64,000 nucleotides of DNA, taken from assembly GCA_030063045.1 (NCBI GenBank), contig JAQSEB010000066.1, positions 310,001 through 374,000 of the forward strand. The letters are read 5' to 3'. The notes under the pieces are model-generated. The model saw only the letters and a list, made by a program, of their open reading frames with translations, searched no databases and was not told the DNA's origin. Below are positions 11,014 through 22,897 of the stretch, in pieces (position 1 is the first letter of the stretch; the number at the start of each line of letters is the position of its first letter). This DNA comes from Pratylenchus scribneri. Lineage: Eukaryota > Nematoda > Chromadorea > Rhabditida > Pratylenchidae. A program made the position numbers and the translations under genes.

Positions 11014-13695
11014 TCACAGGGTTCTACAGACTGAGGAGATGGGCGACATTCCATTCTTCGAAATTGGCATCACTATAATGTTTATAACATTTTGACTATT
11101 GTTGAGACTGCTATTGTAATTCATCCATCCGCCAAAGAATGAAAGCAAAAATTTTCTGATTATTCGCCGAAAGTCTGCCAACAACACAATCAGACACAGT
11201 TCATCACCACAATACAGGAATATCATCGCGATATCTTGCATAATTTGCATTGAAGTGCCAAATATTGGGTCACTCTTATTAATTGTTAATGCCAAGGTTT
11301 GAGCCAGAAATCGGATCAATATGGGCACCATGCCACCCAAACAAACAATGGTAATTTTGTTAAAGTCCTTTTCGCTCGCTGATTGCGACAATTCATCGGA
11401 AGAGACTGTTTTTGAAATGAATAATTTACAATAAAATTTTTATTGAAATGAAGCTGAAATTCTAATTTCCTAATTTTTATTACGTTTTTTTTTGTTGCAA
11501 AACATCTTTTAAAATAAATTCATTTTTTGCGAGGCTAAACATCTTAAGAATAATAAAAATAAAAAATTATTAGGATGTGAAAATATTTTTAAAAATTTCA
11601 CCAAAAATTTTTTGTTTTTATTTCTATACTCATTTTATTATTTTGTTTTTAAAACATTTTGTTTTTTTTATTTCTCCAAAAATTTTGTTTTTTGTTTTCA
11701 TTTCAAAATTTTGTGTTTATATATTTTTGAAAATAATTGTATTATTATTTCCAAACATTTAGTTATTTTCTCCAAACCTTATATTTTCTTTTCCATTTTG
11801 TTAAATAATTTGTTCAAAATAACTATTTATTCAATTTTTGGTACTTATCCAATTTGGATCACTTTTTGGGTCGAAATTTTTCAAAAAAAATTTTTTCAGA
11901 AATTATATACCAATCGACTTATTTTAACGAGCTCGTACGGAAGTGTTATTGGTTTGACATAAAACGCAAAAATAAAAAATTTATAACCTCATGAAATTCG
12001 CAAAAGTGAAGCGTCCCTCCTATGGTTCGAAAGCCGAAAAATTTTTTTTGTCAAATTAAAATTCATTTCGACGCGTCTCGATGAGAGAAGCTAATAATTT
12101 TTTTGCCAAAAAACTACAAGCAAATTCAACTTCGGAACTTTCTTTTTTTTAGAATTTTATTATTTAAAAAAAAATTACATTTCTTCCAAGCCAGTTTTGC
12201 TCCAACAATCATGTAAATTCCGATTGCCACATACACAATATATGTGCATGCTTGGTAGGTACTCACAACTAATTTCGTTTGCTGACGCAATCCCGTCGCA
12301 AATAACATGCCCAGAATCCAAATCAAAATGCATTGAACAACAATTTTCCTATTTATTTAAATTATAAATAAATTGCATAACCTTAAATTTGTCTTAAAAA
12401 ATTTCTAGTAAAATGAAGCCATATTATGAAAAATAAAATTTGACCCCCAATTTGATTTTTCTATCTTATTGAACATAAACAAAAACCTTTTAAATTAGTC
12501 TTAAAAAATTTCTAATAAAATGATGCCATTTTGTGGAAAAAAATTTAACCCACAATTTGATTTTTCTATCTGGTATTACGCCTTTTGCGGAGTTCGGACT
12601 CGTCACTTTGCGGACGAAACAGTTTAGTGCCCCTCGCGTTAAAATTGATGTGGAATTGTTTATAGCATTTTATTAGACATAAAATTAGCTACAAAAGCTT
12701 TGGCAAATGTTGAATATTCAGCGATTTATGGCCAAAAAACAACCCAAAAATACAATTTAATTAAACCAACGGTTTTTTGGCAATAACTCACTGAATACTC
12801 AACATTGGCCAAAGCTTTTGATGTGATTTTGTAACTAATTTTATGCCTAATAAAATGCCATAAACAATGACACATCAACTTTACCGCCATCGGCACCAAA
12901 CCGTTTATCCGCAAGTGGCGGGTCCGCAAAAGGCGGCTAGCAATTGAACATAAACAAAAATCCTTTGCCTACTTTTTACTAATCCAAGCATTGTAGTGAA
13001 ATGGCCACATGATGCAATGCATCCGGTTAAGAGCAAGTGCCATAATATTCAGAAGAAGGGCAAATTCCAGCATATCATGCATCAGCTTATTTTGTGAACG
13101 CCAAATGAACAGCGTTGCCTCGAGCGCATCCCATTTTATACGATTCGAAGTTCTTTGCAACATTGTGCCTATGTTGTCAATCAGCGACACAATTGCCTAA
13201 ATTATCACATTTTCAATGAAAATTTAAATGAATTTTCATAGAACGTCAAATTAAAATTAGATTGAATATTTAATAATAATAATAATATAAATGATTAAAT
13301 TGCCATTAAAAATTTTAAATGACCTTTTATATGAAATTTTCAATAATTTTTTTGGCATAGGTAATTCCAACAATTCTAAACCAATTTTAATAAAATTAAT
13401 ATCTTTAGATATGTAAAAGACGGTTAATTTTATATCAAAATCATTAAAAATTGTTCAGTCCTTGATGAATTATAGTTAGCGGCGCAAAGTTGGTCTATTT
13501 CCGAAATTTATTGCAATTCTAAAGAAAATTAACCAATATCTTTACCTTGTTAAAAATAATTATCATGGCGGGCCTGCCATTTGTCAATGTCCACAATGGT
13601 TTAACAATGAAGCAAATGAATCCAATGGTGATCAAATGAGTGGTCTCATATAAACAAAATTCAAAAAACTGATAATCTTCAGTAGACCAAGCCAT
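11014..13695 (-). CDS. 7TM receptor of unassigned class
   Basis: Four exons join in phase into a 311-residue membrane protein: 13546-13695, 12973-13196, 12179-12348 and 11014-11405. Exon 1 starts MAWSTEDYQFFEF and holds TM1. Exon 2 holds further helices and ends TM3 with LNIMALALNRMHCIMWPFHY, which resembles the NR-x-P region of rhodopsin-like nematode receptors. Exon 3 has TM4 and TM5 (GIYMIVGAKLAWKK). Exon 4 carries a polar loop, TM6, a helix with LYCGDELCLIVLLADF and a basic cytoplasmic tail. It is not a close paralogue of the receptors on either side. Intron 2 (12349-12972) is enlarged by a MITE; intron 3 is about 770 bp and T-rich. Probably a chemoreceptor or peptide receptor. Confidence 0.75.
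12571..12942. mobile_element. Foldback MITE, family A copy 1
   Basis: The 372-bp segment is a long imperfect inverted repeat. The left end reads TGGTATTACGCCTTTTGCGG and the right end read inward reads TGCTAGCCGCCTTTTGCGG. The arms pair through ATAAAATTAG, AAAGCTTTGGC and GTTGAATATTCA to a short AT-rich loop. It interrupts the second copy of a tandem duplication of about 90 bp (first copy about 12405-12495), which proves insertion. It lies in intron 2 of the 7TM gene. A diverged relative is at 29374-29728. Confidence 0.75.
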
Positions 13696-14548
13696 TGTTT
13701 AGAAAATCGACGAATTTTACGAATCTTTTTTTTTAAATTTATTTGGAAATTTATCTTCCAAATTTATTAATTTTTATTTTTAAATGTTTTGAATGTGAGT
13801 CATGGAGAAAAGTAAAATAATAATTTATATTGAAAGAAATGCCATTGAAAATTTTTAATTTAATAGTAAAAAAATTGAATTAAAGCAAAAGGACAAATTA
13901 ACCAGTAAAATGGAAAATAAACACTGAGATATGTCTATTCAAGAAAATTTAATTTAAGATAGAAAGAGTGCACAAACAGAATTGACATGGCCATTTTAAT
14001 GGTAAGTGGGCGAAAAATCTAAAACAAAATTTAAATTCAACAAATAATTAAGAAAATAAAAAAGAATTAGGTAATTTGTAGACAATTTGATTAAAAAATA
14101 AACGCCCATAAGTGCATATTATGAAATTATGTTTTTATGGAATATTGTGGGCATAGTCACCAAATTCTATTATATATTTTTATTTTTTTGATATAGAATA
14201 ATAAATTAAGAAAAAAGAAGTTTTAATAAAAAAAGAGTTTCTATTAACATTTTTGATAATAACGAATTTATCAGTCAGTACCAGATATGAATGGAATGAA
14301 ATTAAGGAAAATTTATTTGCATTTGATTTAATAAAATGAAAAAGCACCTCTGACTTGCACTTTATTGTGAAGGAAGAATTTAAATAAATTAAAATAAATT
14401 AAAAAAATTTCAAGGTGGTCTTTTGGAATTTATTACGCATAAATAATTTATGATGATGTTTAAAATTATGATTTTTATCATTTTTAAAAAATATTATTTT
14501 CATATAAAAATTATTTCGACTGAGAATTATTTTATATCTTCCTCCATT
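13696..14548. other. Intergenic, holds the second copy of the duplicated block
   Basis: No gene is recognised. Bases 14190-14450 repeat the 10440-10720 block. The remainder is AT-rich without an open frame of interest. Confidence 0.55.
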
Positions 14549-16794
14549 TTAATAAGTTGGCACAATTTGTTGCTGTGATTTGCGCCAAAAAATCATTGCA
14601 TAACGATAAGGTGTATTAGACAAAATAGTGATAATTGGATTCAATGTTGGAGTTAAATTCAGAATTAAAGTCTCAATTTGTTGCAAATTTTTCTGATTTC
14701 TTTTATTATCCATTCCAATTGCGGATAAAAACATAACAAAGGCTAGGAATAACATAAAACAGAAGGAAAGAAATGGGAATGCAGCCTTAAATAAAAAAAT
14801 GGGAAATATTTAAAATAAATAATGGTACTTTTCGGTTTTGCCATACTCCTTCTAAAAATTATGAAAATCTCGTTATATGTGTAATTGAGGTCGGAGAATA
14901 CGAATCTGATTTCCATTTTGCCATATCTTGTCATCTTGCTAGGATATAGCTGACTATTACCTAGATAGTAAAGAGAGGAGACCAAGGGCATTTTCGGTGA
15001 AAATTTCTACACAGCCAAATTATAATTCATTAAATGCAGCTCGTCAAATTTATCTAATGGTAGCATTTTTATTGAATAATATTGCAATTTAGGTAAGTTA
15101 GAACTCAAAATACTTTACCAAGACAAATCATTCTTTTGTCTTGACTTATTTATATTAAAATATTATAATAATAAAAATAGTACCATTCGAATTAGCTCAC
15201 CAAGCTGCATCGATTAAGCTAAAATTTTTCTATACAAAAAATTTATTGAGTCCTTGGTCCTTTCTTGTCATTTTCTTGGTAAAAGTTGGCATTCTCTTAA
15301 CAAGATTGTATGATATGATGTCAGGTTCGTTTATTTTCTCAAAATTAGCTCTGAAAATTAACTTTCATAATTTTTGTTGAGGATGTCGCAAAACCGAATG
15401 TACTTAAATAATTAAAATTTTTATTTTACCAACCAAAAGTGTTAATGTTCGATTCAATTGTTTGTTTAATCTGCGTGTGTTTTCGTCAAAATCATTATGC
15501 CTATTTACAAATCGAATTATGCGCCAACGAAGAAAAATTATTATTAAATAAAATATAATAATCAATAAAATGAAAAATGCAGAAAAATATTGATAGAATA
15601 AATCTACTTTCTGAAAATTTTTACATTAATTAAACTCTTATTTTTTTATTAATATTTATACCTTGTCGATTACAATAATAACGATACAAATTTCCTCCAC
15701 CATAGTAATTTCTTTTAAATATTCTTTTTCTTCCGGTCGACATTCTAAAATAGCCTCTTGAAATTTGGCTTGATAACAATAACAATATATTGACAGAATA
15801 AAAATATATAAAATAGTTGACAAAATGAGCAATTGTAAATAGCGAAAGAAGCTAATTTGTTTTTTTCTAAAAATAATAATTTTTAATAATAATTAATGTA
15901 TTATTTATTTTTTTATTGTTTAAGATTAATGTTTATTTTTTCATAAATTTTTGCATCTCATAAATTATTTTTAGATATTTTTATTTATTTTTACAAATTT
16001 TTGTATCTCATAAATTTATTTTTTAGATTTTTTTATTTATTATTTATTTTTCTTTTTTGATTAATTAAATAAGTATAAGCCAAATTGATCAAAAATTAAA
16101 AAAAAATAATAAAATTAAATGATTTTAAAAAATTTTAAATGATTTTTAAAAATTTTGACAAAAAAATTTATATTTAATTTTTGCAACTCATAAACTATCT
16201 AATTTTATTTTTCAATAAAATTAATTAATTTTAATAGCTTTTAAAAATACATTTTTTTATTATTGATTCAAAAAAAAATTTTTTTAATTTAAATTATTAT
16301 TTAATAAAAAATGATTACAAATTTATAAATTAGAGAAATTTAAATTTTATTAAAAATACAAACCGATTTATGAGGAAATATCTATAAGTAAATTGAAAAA
16401 CAATCAGCAATATGTCAAAGCCATATAGGAAAGTTCGAATACAGCTGAGAACAAAAAGACCAAATGGTCCGAAAATGTGGTAAAAGTAATTGGCAAAATA
16501 GCCATAAAATATTCCAATAAAAGTATTTTCATCCAAATGGACTGGTAGCTAAATATTTATTGATACCAATATTGATATAAAAATATATAAACTATTAACC
16601 GTCGTTCCAATTATTTCTTCCAGTAGAAAGATGAGATCGAAAATGCAAGTTTGGAGTAGAATTCTACTATATTTGGCCATTTCCCTTGGAGTTTTCGTCA
16701 AAATTAGCCAAATTAGCAATAAATTAAGAAAGATGCCGAAAAGAGGAGAAATGCAAGTTAATAATTTGATAATAAATATAGAATTCATTTTCAA
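14549..16794 (-). CDS. Serpentine chemoreceptor (Srd/Str-like), intact model
   Basis: Five exons join in phase into a 332-residue 7TM protein: 16600-16794, 16364-16548, 15662-15866, 15434-15610 and 14549-14785. Exon 1 has GIFLNLLLIWLILTKTPREM and DLIFLLEEIIG. Exon 2 has FIGIFYGYFANYFYHIFGPF. Exon 3 has TM5 and ECRPEEKEYLKEIT. Exon 4 has FLRWRIIRFVNRHNDFDENT. Exon 5 ends PTLNPIITILSNTPYRYAM. The exon pattern and phases equal those of the 9075-10247 paralogue. Two introns are longer than in the paralogues: intron 2 is about 500 bp of A/T-rich repeats, and intron 4 holds a 573-bp MITE at a TA site. Either of two close Met codons could be the start. Confidence 0.87.
14828..15400. mobile_element. 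MITE, family B copy 1, at a TA target
   Basis: This insertion in chemoreceptor intron 4 has imperfect inverted ends: CTTTTCGGTTTTGC on the left and CATTCGGTTTTGC on the right read inward, both followed a little later by AAAAATTATGAAA. TA dinucleotides flank it (14826-14827 and 15401-15402). The sibling genes have about 45-bp introns here, which supports insertion. The TA target suggests a Tc1/mariner-type origin. Internal text such as AAGATATGGCAAAATGGA recurs in diverged form near 34540-34590. Confidence 0.72.
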
Positions 16795-18315
16795 AAGTAA
16801 AATTTTAATATTATATTATTGAATGAGATGGCGATGTTGGATATCAAATTTAATTTACATTATATCAACCTTCCACCTCCATTAATACTAATAAGTGGAA
16901 AATCACCCATAATTTCCAGACGATTTAAATTTAATTAATTTTCAGTAAATTTAATTAATACAATTTCTATGAAAATTTCTTTATTGACATTTGATATTTA
17001 CAGACGCAAGTAATTCGTAAAAATTATGGCACTTTTATCAATATTTCTTTTGAAAATTATTATATATATTATTGTAAATTATTTCAAAAAGTTAAAAAAA
17101 AAAGTTGTAATTTAATAATTTTTTTTATATCAAATTTCACAAATTCAGATTGTATTGAGTATTAAATCAAAATACAAAAAAAAATTTAATTTTTTTTAAA
17201 ATAATTATTAAAGAATCGATGATTTTTTTTCGAGAGAGTAGTTGTTTTGGGCGTTTTTTTTCGATTGGCAAAACAACACAACTTGTCGCTGTTTAAAAGA
17301 CATAATTAATTCAAATCTAAAATTTTGGATCAGTATGTGAGTGCCAATTTTTTAAAATTATTTTATCAAAAATCATATTCCTTTACAGAAAATTTATAAT
17401 TTCTTGTTACTTGATCTTCGACCCTAAATTACCATTGGATACAACTCGCCGAGAACCGAAGCACATCAATAGGCGTATTTGCTCTGTCCGAGCCTTCCGG
17501 TTCTTTGGCCAAACCCTTTTAATTTAGTTTAACTCAATTTTCCAATATTATTATTTTACTTCCAAATAAATTCAATATTAAATAACTTCAATTGAGGAAA
17601 ATGTGATTGGCTTCAATTGAGAGATTAATATAAAAATGAGGGTCGAAAGAGGGTGCATATTGCATAACAAGATGAAGGGTCAGCTTAAATAGGCCAGAAA
17701 ATTGGGCGGGATAAAGAGGAAATAAGGAGACAAATAAGAATATTGGCCAATGGCCAGCAGAAGAGTGGAGTGGACATCAAAAGGGGGGATTGGGCAATGC
17801 CCAGAAGGATTTACAATATGAAGGGGAAATCGGATGAATAATGAAAGGGAATAATTTTGGAGAAGGGAATAGCAATGGCATTTTACGATGGATGAGGGAT
17901 GATTGACAGGAACAAAATTGGGTGAATGGGAAGTGGAATTAATAAATTAAATAAAATGAACAAATAAATAATTAAAACTCAACGAAGACAGCGCAGTATT
18001 AGTTGTTGAGGATTATATCAAATCAAAAAGGGATACAAAATAAAAAAAATAGTATAGACGTTATAATATATAATTTAAAAATACGGTTCAGACGTAATAA
18101 TACATAATCTAGCCAAAACAAGAAAAAGTATACTATAGAAATTCAATTTATCCTTGTAAAAATGTAAAAATACAAATTTGGTTTTTCAATTTGGAAAAGA
18201 ATACATTTGTTTCTATTCAATAAGAAAAAGGATTTAATTTAAAGAAAATTAGCAATTGGATTTCGCTTTGAAAAAAGATAAAATAAATTGTAATACTTAT
18301 TTTCTATGGAGGACT
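16795..18315. other. Intergenic, partly purine-rich
   Basis: No gene model is supported. From 17620 to 17960 the plus strand is strikingly A/G-rich (GGG, GGA, GAAG runs). Around 17410-17520 there is a small region of higher GC content without a sustained frame. It lies upstream of one minus-strand gene and downstream of another, so it may contain the promoter of the 14549-16794 receptor. Confidence 0.45.
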
Positions 18316-21300
18316 TCAATAAACGGTTTGAATATTTTGTTTGCAACGATTAGTACCGCCATATCTTATATGAGTACCATTGTTTTTACTTTTATAACAT
18401 GCCAATATATATTTTGTTTTGAGTCGTCTAGAAAATTGACGAGAGCAATGTTCATCCAGATCGGTGGAGCTAAATGGTGTATGCATGCATTTTGCACGGC
18501 CGCCTGTCGCATCTTCTATGAAGTCACAATGAGTTTTCAAATTTGTGTGGATGTCTAGAATTAATAGAAAAGTGAAAATTATAAAAATTCTAATGTTATT
18601 CGATTTATTGAATATTAATATAGTTTTTTTTTAAATTTTCGATTGAAGAATTAATTTCATTAAATTATATTGAAAAAAATTTGAAATTGATTCCGTAAAT
18701 ATTTTTAAATATTATAAAGATTATATTTATTTTGCAAAGATAATACAGTAAAAAAAAATCGTAAATATGCCTATATCATTCAAATATTTAAAAGAAAAAA
18801 TGGTTTACCGGGGAACACATCTTTGCTTTGATTGTTATACTGAAACTGTGATAAGCCCTTCAAATAAAATAGCCCCCCATGCTCCACGGCCACAGGGCCA
18901 CCGCAATCGCCCTATCAAATAATTGTTAATTAAAAGCATAAAAATTAAAATTTTTACGCATTCGATTCCACGATTGTTTGCGCCCGCACAAAAAAAATTC
19001 GTTGTATCATAATCAATTTCCATTTCATTATATATATAATCACAATAATTATCATCAACAATAGGGACCAATGTTTCTTTGAGAATTTTTGGCTTGTTTA
19101 AATCTGTTTGTTTAAATGATATTAAATATTTTATTAATAAAAATTTTATATGAATGAATTTGTATTTAATTTTTACAATAAACTAGGTTCAAGTAGAAAA
19201 TTTTCAAAAATTTTATTTTTTTTTTAAAAATTAGTCATTAAAAATATGGCAAGCGATAAATCATATATTACATAGTTAAATAAAAGAGCTATTTAATATG
19301 TAGTAATAAAATTTTTGATACGAAAAATTTGACGAGATTTTCTCGAAGGCATTGAAAATCTTTACAAAAAATAATTTAAAATTTAATTTTTTACTTGTTA
19401 AAATTTTTAAAAAATGGATATTAGTTTTCTATTTACATGAACAATAGAAAATATTTTTTTATTATATTAATAATTACCTTTCGTTTCCCCGAATCCCGCT
19501 ATTATAGTCATTTCACCATTCCACGTAAAAAGATATTTCGCTAAACAAATCGGTACAATGCCATGTGCTATGCGGTCCAAGTCAACATTTAACTTTAAAT
19601 TTGTTATAATTTAAATATGATACATATAATTTAATTGATTAAGCATAAAATCATCTATTATTATGTCATATAAAGTTTATCATAGTTATTTCAAAAAATT
19701 TATTTATAGGATGAATTTTTAAACAAAAATTTTTTTAAAATTATGACAAAATTATTCTTAAAGTTGGAAATATTTATATATATATATATGTTATGAATCT
19801 GAGAAACAATTTATTAATTGATAAATACGCCCAGTGAAATTAGAATTTATTTTTTTGTCTAATTTTCTTTTAATTAAAATGAATAATATTTACCTCTATA
19901 GTTGCCAAATCATTTTTTCGTGGAAGTGGATCAGTCATTCGAAATAAGGGGTGAATTGTGAAATTTTTAACACCTGTCATATTTTGTTGCAAGTCTGTGC
20001 AATATGAACCAAAACCAATGGTTATGTCTCTTGGGTCCACTGTATTATATCTATAAAAAGGATTTTAATACTATGATTCAAAAAAATAAACTTTGATAAA
20101 ATAACAAATTAATAAATCTTAATTCAATTTTAATATTTTATTAAATAAAAAGATTAATAAATACCATTTTCTTAAAAATATAAAGATGAAAATCAAAATA
20201 ATTATGCGATATAAATTTTCATAATCTTTCATATTATTACATATTAGCTTGTTAATTTATGAACAAAATTATAGGTTTCATTAGTCAATATTTTAATCAT
20301 GAAAATTTTATAAAATTTTATTTTTCAGTAAAATGGCTTTATAAAATATTCAGATAGAATTCGAATTTTGCAAAGAATTTTCTTTTTCCAAATTATGTTA
20401 AATATTTTTACGCCAGCAATATAATTCGTCAAAGAATTATATTGGTGTGGTGAGTTAATTCTGGTTTTTCATAAAATATAAAAAGATTATTTACTCATTT
20501 TTAGTCTTTTAGTATGCTCATTATATTTATAATTAAAGTTTAAACGTAGACTTAATTTTTAGAATTTATTAATTATTATGCTGGGATATGCTATCAATAA
20601 TAATCAGTCCAAAAAATGTTACCCCACTTCTCAAGCCCTTGTTTTAACTAAATTGCTAAGCTCTTTGGGAAAAATATTTTCATAAATCAAACTATTTATA
20701 ATAAAATTATTTTTAAAAATTCCAAACCTATTTTTTTCTTCATTGAATGCATCATTTCTTTTACATGTATTCAATTGGTAACGGCTCACAAAAAGACAAT
20801 GAGCATCGACAATTACATTTCCGGTAGAAAGAAATGCGCCCGAACAATATTGCCATAATGGTTCTGAATTCGCACATTGAATTTCTATTTTCACAAAGGC
20901 CATCCAAGGATAAAAATTCTCAATTAATTCCGTTCCACCGATTGTCTGAAATTTAAATATAAAATTAATTATTAAATAGTAATTTTAAATATCAATTAAT
21001 AATGTCTATAAAAACTTATAAAATTTAATCTTTTAAAATATTATGGGTTCCGTAAAAATATATATCAATTGCCATTTTGTATTAATTCATTTTTAACTAT
21101 ATAATCAGAAATCAGAGGAGGAAATATGTGAAAAACAAAAAAGACCATCAAATAAATATTTTATATTCAATAAGTTAAAATTTCTATTTTGCTCTATTTA
21201 AAAAGTAATTGAAAATCAAAATCCAAAAAACATTTAGAAATTAATCAATGAATTTAGATTACAAACAAATATTTTTTGTATAAAAAAATATGCCATCAAA

Positions 21301-22442
21301 TTTGAAAAAAAAGTTTACCCTCTTTAATCTCCTTTTCGTCGGTACAATTTCTGGTGTGCTAAACACATCGGTATTTTGTACGCCACATAAATTAGAGCAG
21401 TCAATTTTTTTTGGACGATTAGAACGAGGAACAAATCCTTTTGATCGGCAAAATTTATATGGATCGTCTATGGCAGTAAATGCACCAACTCCAACATCTC
21501 AAATAGGGATAATTAAATAATTTAAATAATATAATTAGAAAAATCTTAATTTACAAACAATAATACTATCTAATCGATATATGATAATATTTTTAAAAAA
21601 TTTAAAATGCTTTGTTAATAAATTGATGGCTTTTTTCTAAGGAATTTTTCATATGCTAAAATCGGTAATTATGGAGTTTGTACTCCTTATTTGAAAAAAA
21701 TTAAATTTTGATTTTCGTCATAAAAATTTGTTTTATAAGGTTTTCAATGTCGGGGAATTCGGCCAACGCATTAGTTTCGAATTCTGGCCACTCCAAATCG
21801 TTCAAAAACCGACTTAAAATTTATATTTATTTTTTCCATTTTCTGTCTATCATTTGTCATCATCATTTGATTGATTAATCGAAGGACCTTTAATTTTCAC
21901 TTGATTTATTTTAGAAAGTGATTGTGATTGATGTTTCATTGTGTTTCCTGCTTTTATTCTTGTGAAAAAAAGAACCTTGTGATTAAATCATACTTTTCAT
22001 TTATTTATTTTTAAATTCCAAAAAAATTTTTTAACTGATTTTTGAATCATTTGAAGTGACCAGCAGAATTCATAAATAATGCGATATTCGAATTCCCCGA
22101 ACTTGAAAATCCTATAAAACATATTTTTATGACGAAAATCAAAAATTTATTTATTTTTAAATTTGGGGTACAATCTACAAATTCCATAATTACCAAAAAG
22201 CTTTTAAAAAATCAATTAATGGAACAAATTTATGAAATTTACTTGTGGAATTCGAATTTGCATTGGAAGAATTCGAATTTGCATCGGAAGAATTTAAATT
22301 GCTCTTGATAGAATTTAAATTGCTATTCAGAGAATTTAAATTGCTATTGAGAGAATTCAATTTGTTATTGAGAGAATTCAGATCGCCATTGGAAGAATTC
22401 GATGTTGCATTGGAGGAATTGTTCAGAAGCAATTTGCATTTA
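18316..22442 (-). CDS. Secreted trypsin-like (S1) protease with Cys at the catalytic Ser position
   Basis: Exons join in phase: 22243-22442, 21319-21497, 20728-20945, 19894-20050, 19478-19592, 18958-19103, 18809-18911 and 18316-18554. The first is an Asn/Ser/Leu 7-residue repeat region; the second a propeptide with FCRSKG, DCSNLCG and a basic end LKR. The S1 domain starts TIGGTELIENFYPWMAFV, so cleavage after LKR would expose it. Catalytic His is in VIVDAHCL and Asp in PRKNDLATIE. Further S1 marks are GIVPICLAKYLF, IIAGFGETK and NFFCAG. The nucleophile motif reads GDCGGP instead of GDSGGP, and the usual residue before this Gly is absent. The C terminus has DIHTNLKTHCDFIEDATGG, typical of nematode trypsins. 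The first exon and signal peptide were not found; the Asn-rich exon is linked by phase only. Function may be altered or lost. Confidence 0.82.
21664..22196. mobile_element. Foldback MITE, family D
   Basis: About 533 bp with inverted ends GGTAATTATGGAGTTTGTA (left) and GGTAATTATGGAATTTGTA (right, read inward). The arms continue to pair through GATTTTCGTCATAAAAAT, TTTTATA and CGGGGAATTCG. The target duplication is unclear. It lies in the intron between the Asn-rich exon and the propeptide exon of the protease gene, which explains that intron's size. Confidence 0.7.
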
Positions 22443-22897
22443 CTGAAATAAATAAAATAATGTTAATGATTTTTTACTTTCATTAGAATTTATATTTATA
22501 AATGAATAACAATTTCTTTTCAGTTTAACTTTATTGCTATATAATTTTTTGTATTGATTAAAATTATTTCCCAATTTATTATTTAAATACAAGTCCACAG
22601 ATATCAAATACATTTGATTCACTAATTTCTAGTAAAAAAACACCATATCATAAATTTCGCAATTAATTCTAGACCATAATAAATTTTAAACCTATTGTTT
22701 CCTAAATTTAGCCAATCCTAAAACTAATAATTCTAAAAATGATTTTGCAGGGAATTAACTTTAAAAAAGTATCATAAATATTGTCCAAATTCTGATAAAA
22801 TTAAAATATTTATAAAAAATTTCATTTTTATGACAATTTTATGCCACTGATAAAATGCTTTATAAATTATTCCAATAATCATTTTCATTAATCTATG

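Noticed and set aside
11577..11962. Plus-strand Phe/Ile-rich frames
   Set aside because: They come from T-rich intron sequence of the 7TM gene and have no protein-like features.
21290..21520. Plus-strand secreted peptide of 76 residues
   Set aside because: The same DNA on the minus strand is a phase-consistent propeptide exon of the protease with paired cysteines, a basic cleavage end and splice sites, which is better supported.
22440..22622. Minus-strand 60-residue frame as the signal-peptide exon of the protease
   Set aside because: The start is not hydrophobic enough and it runs through the acceptor of the Asn-rich exon.
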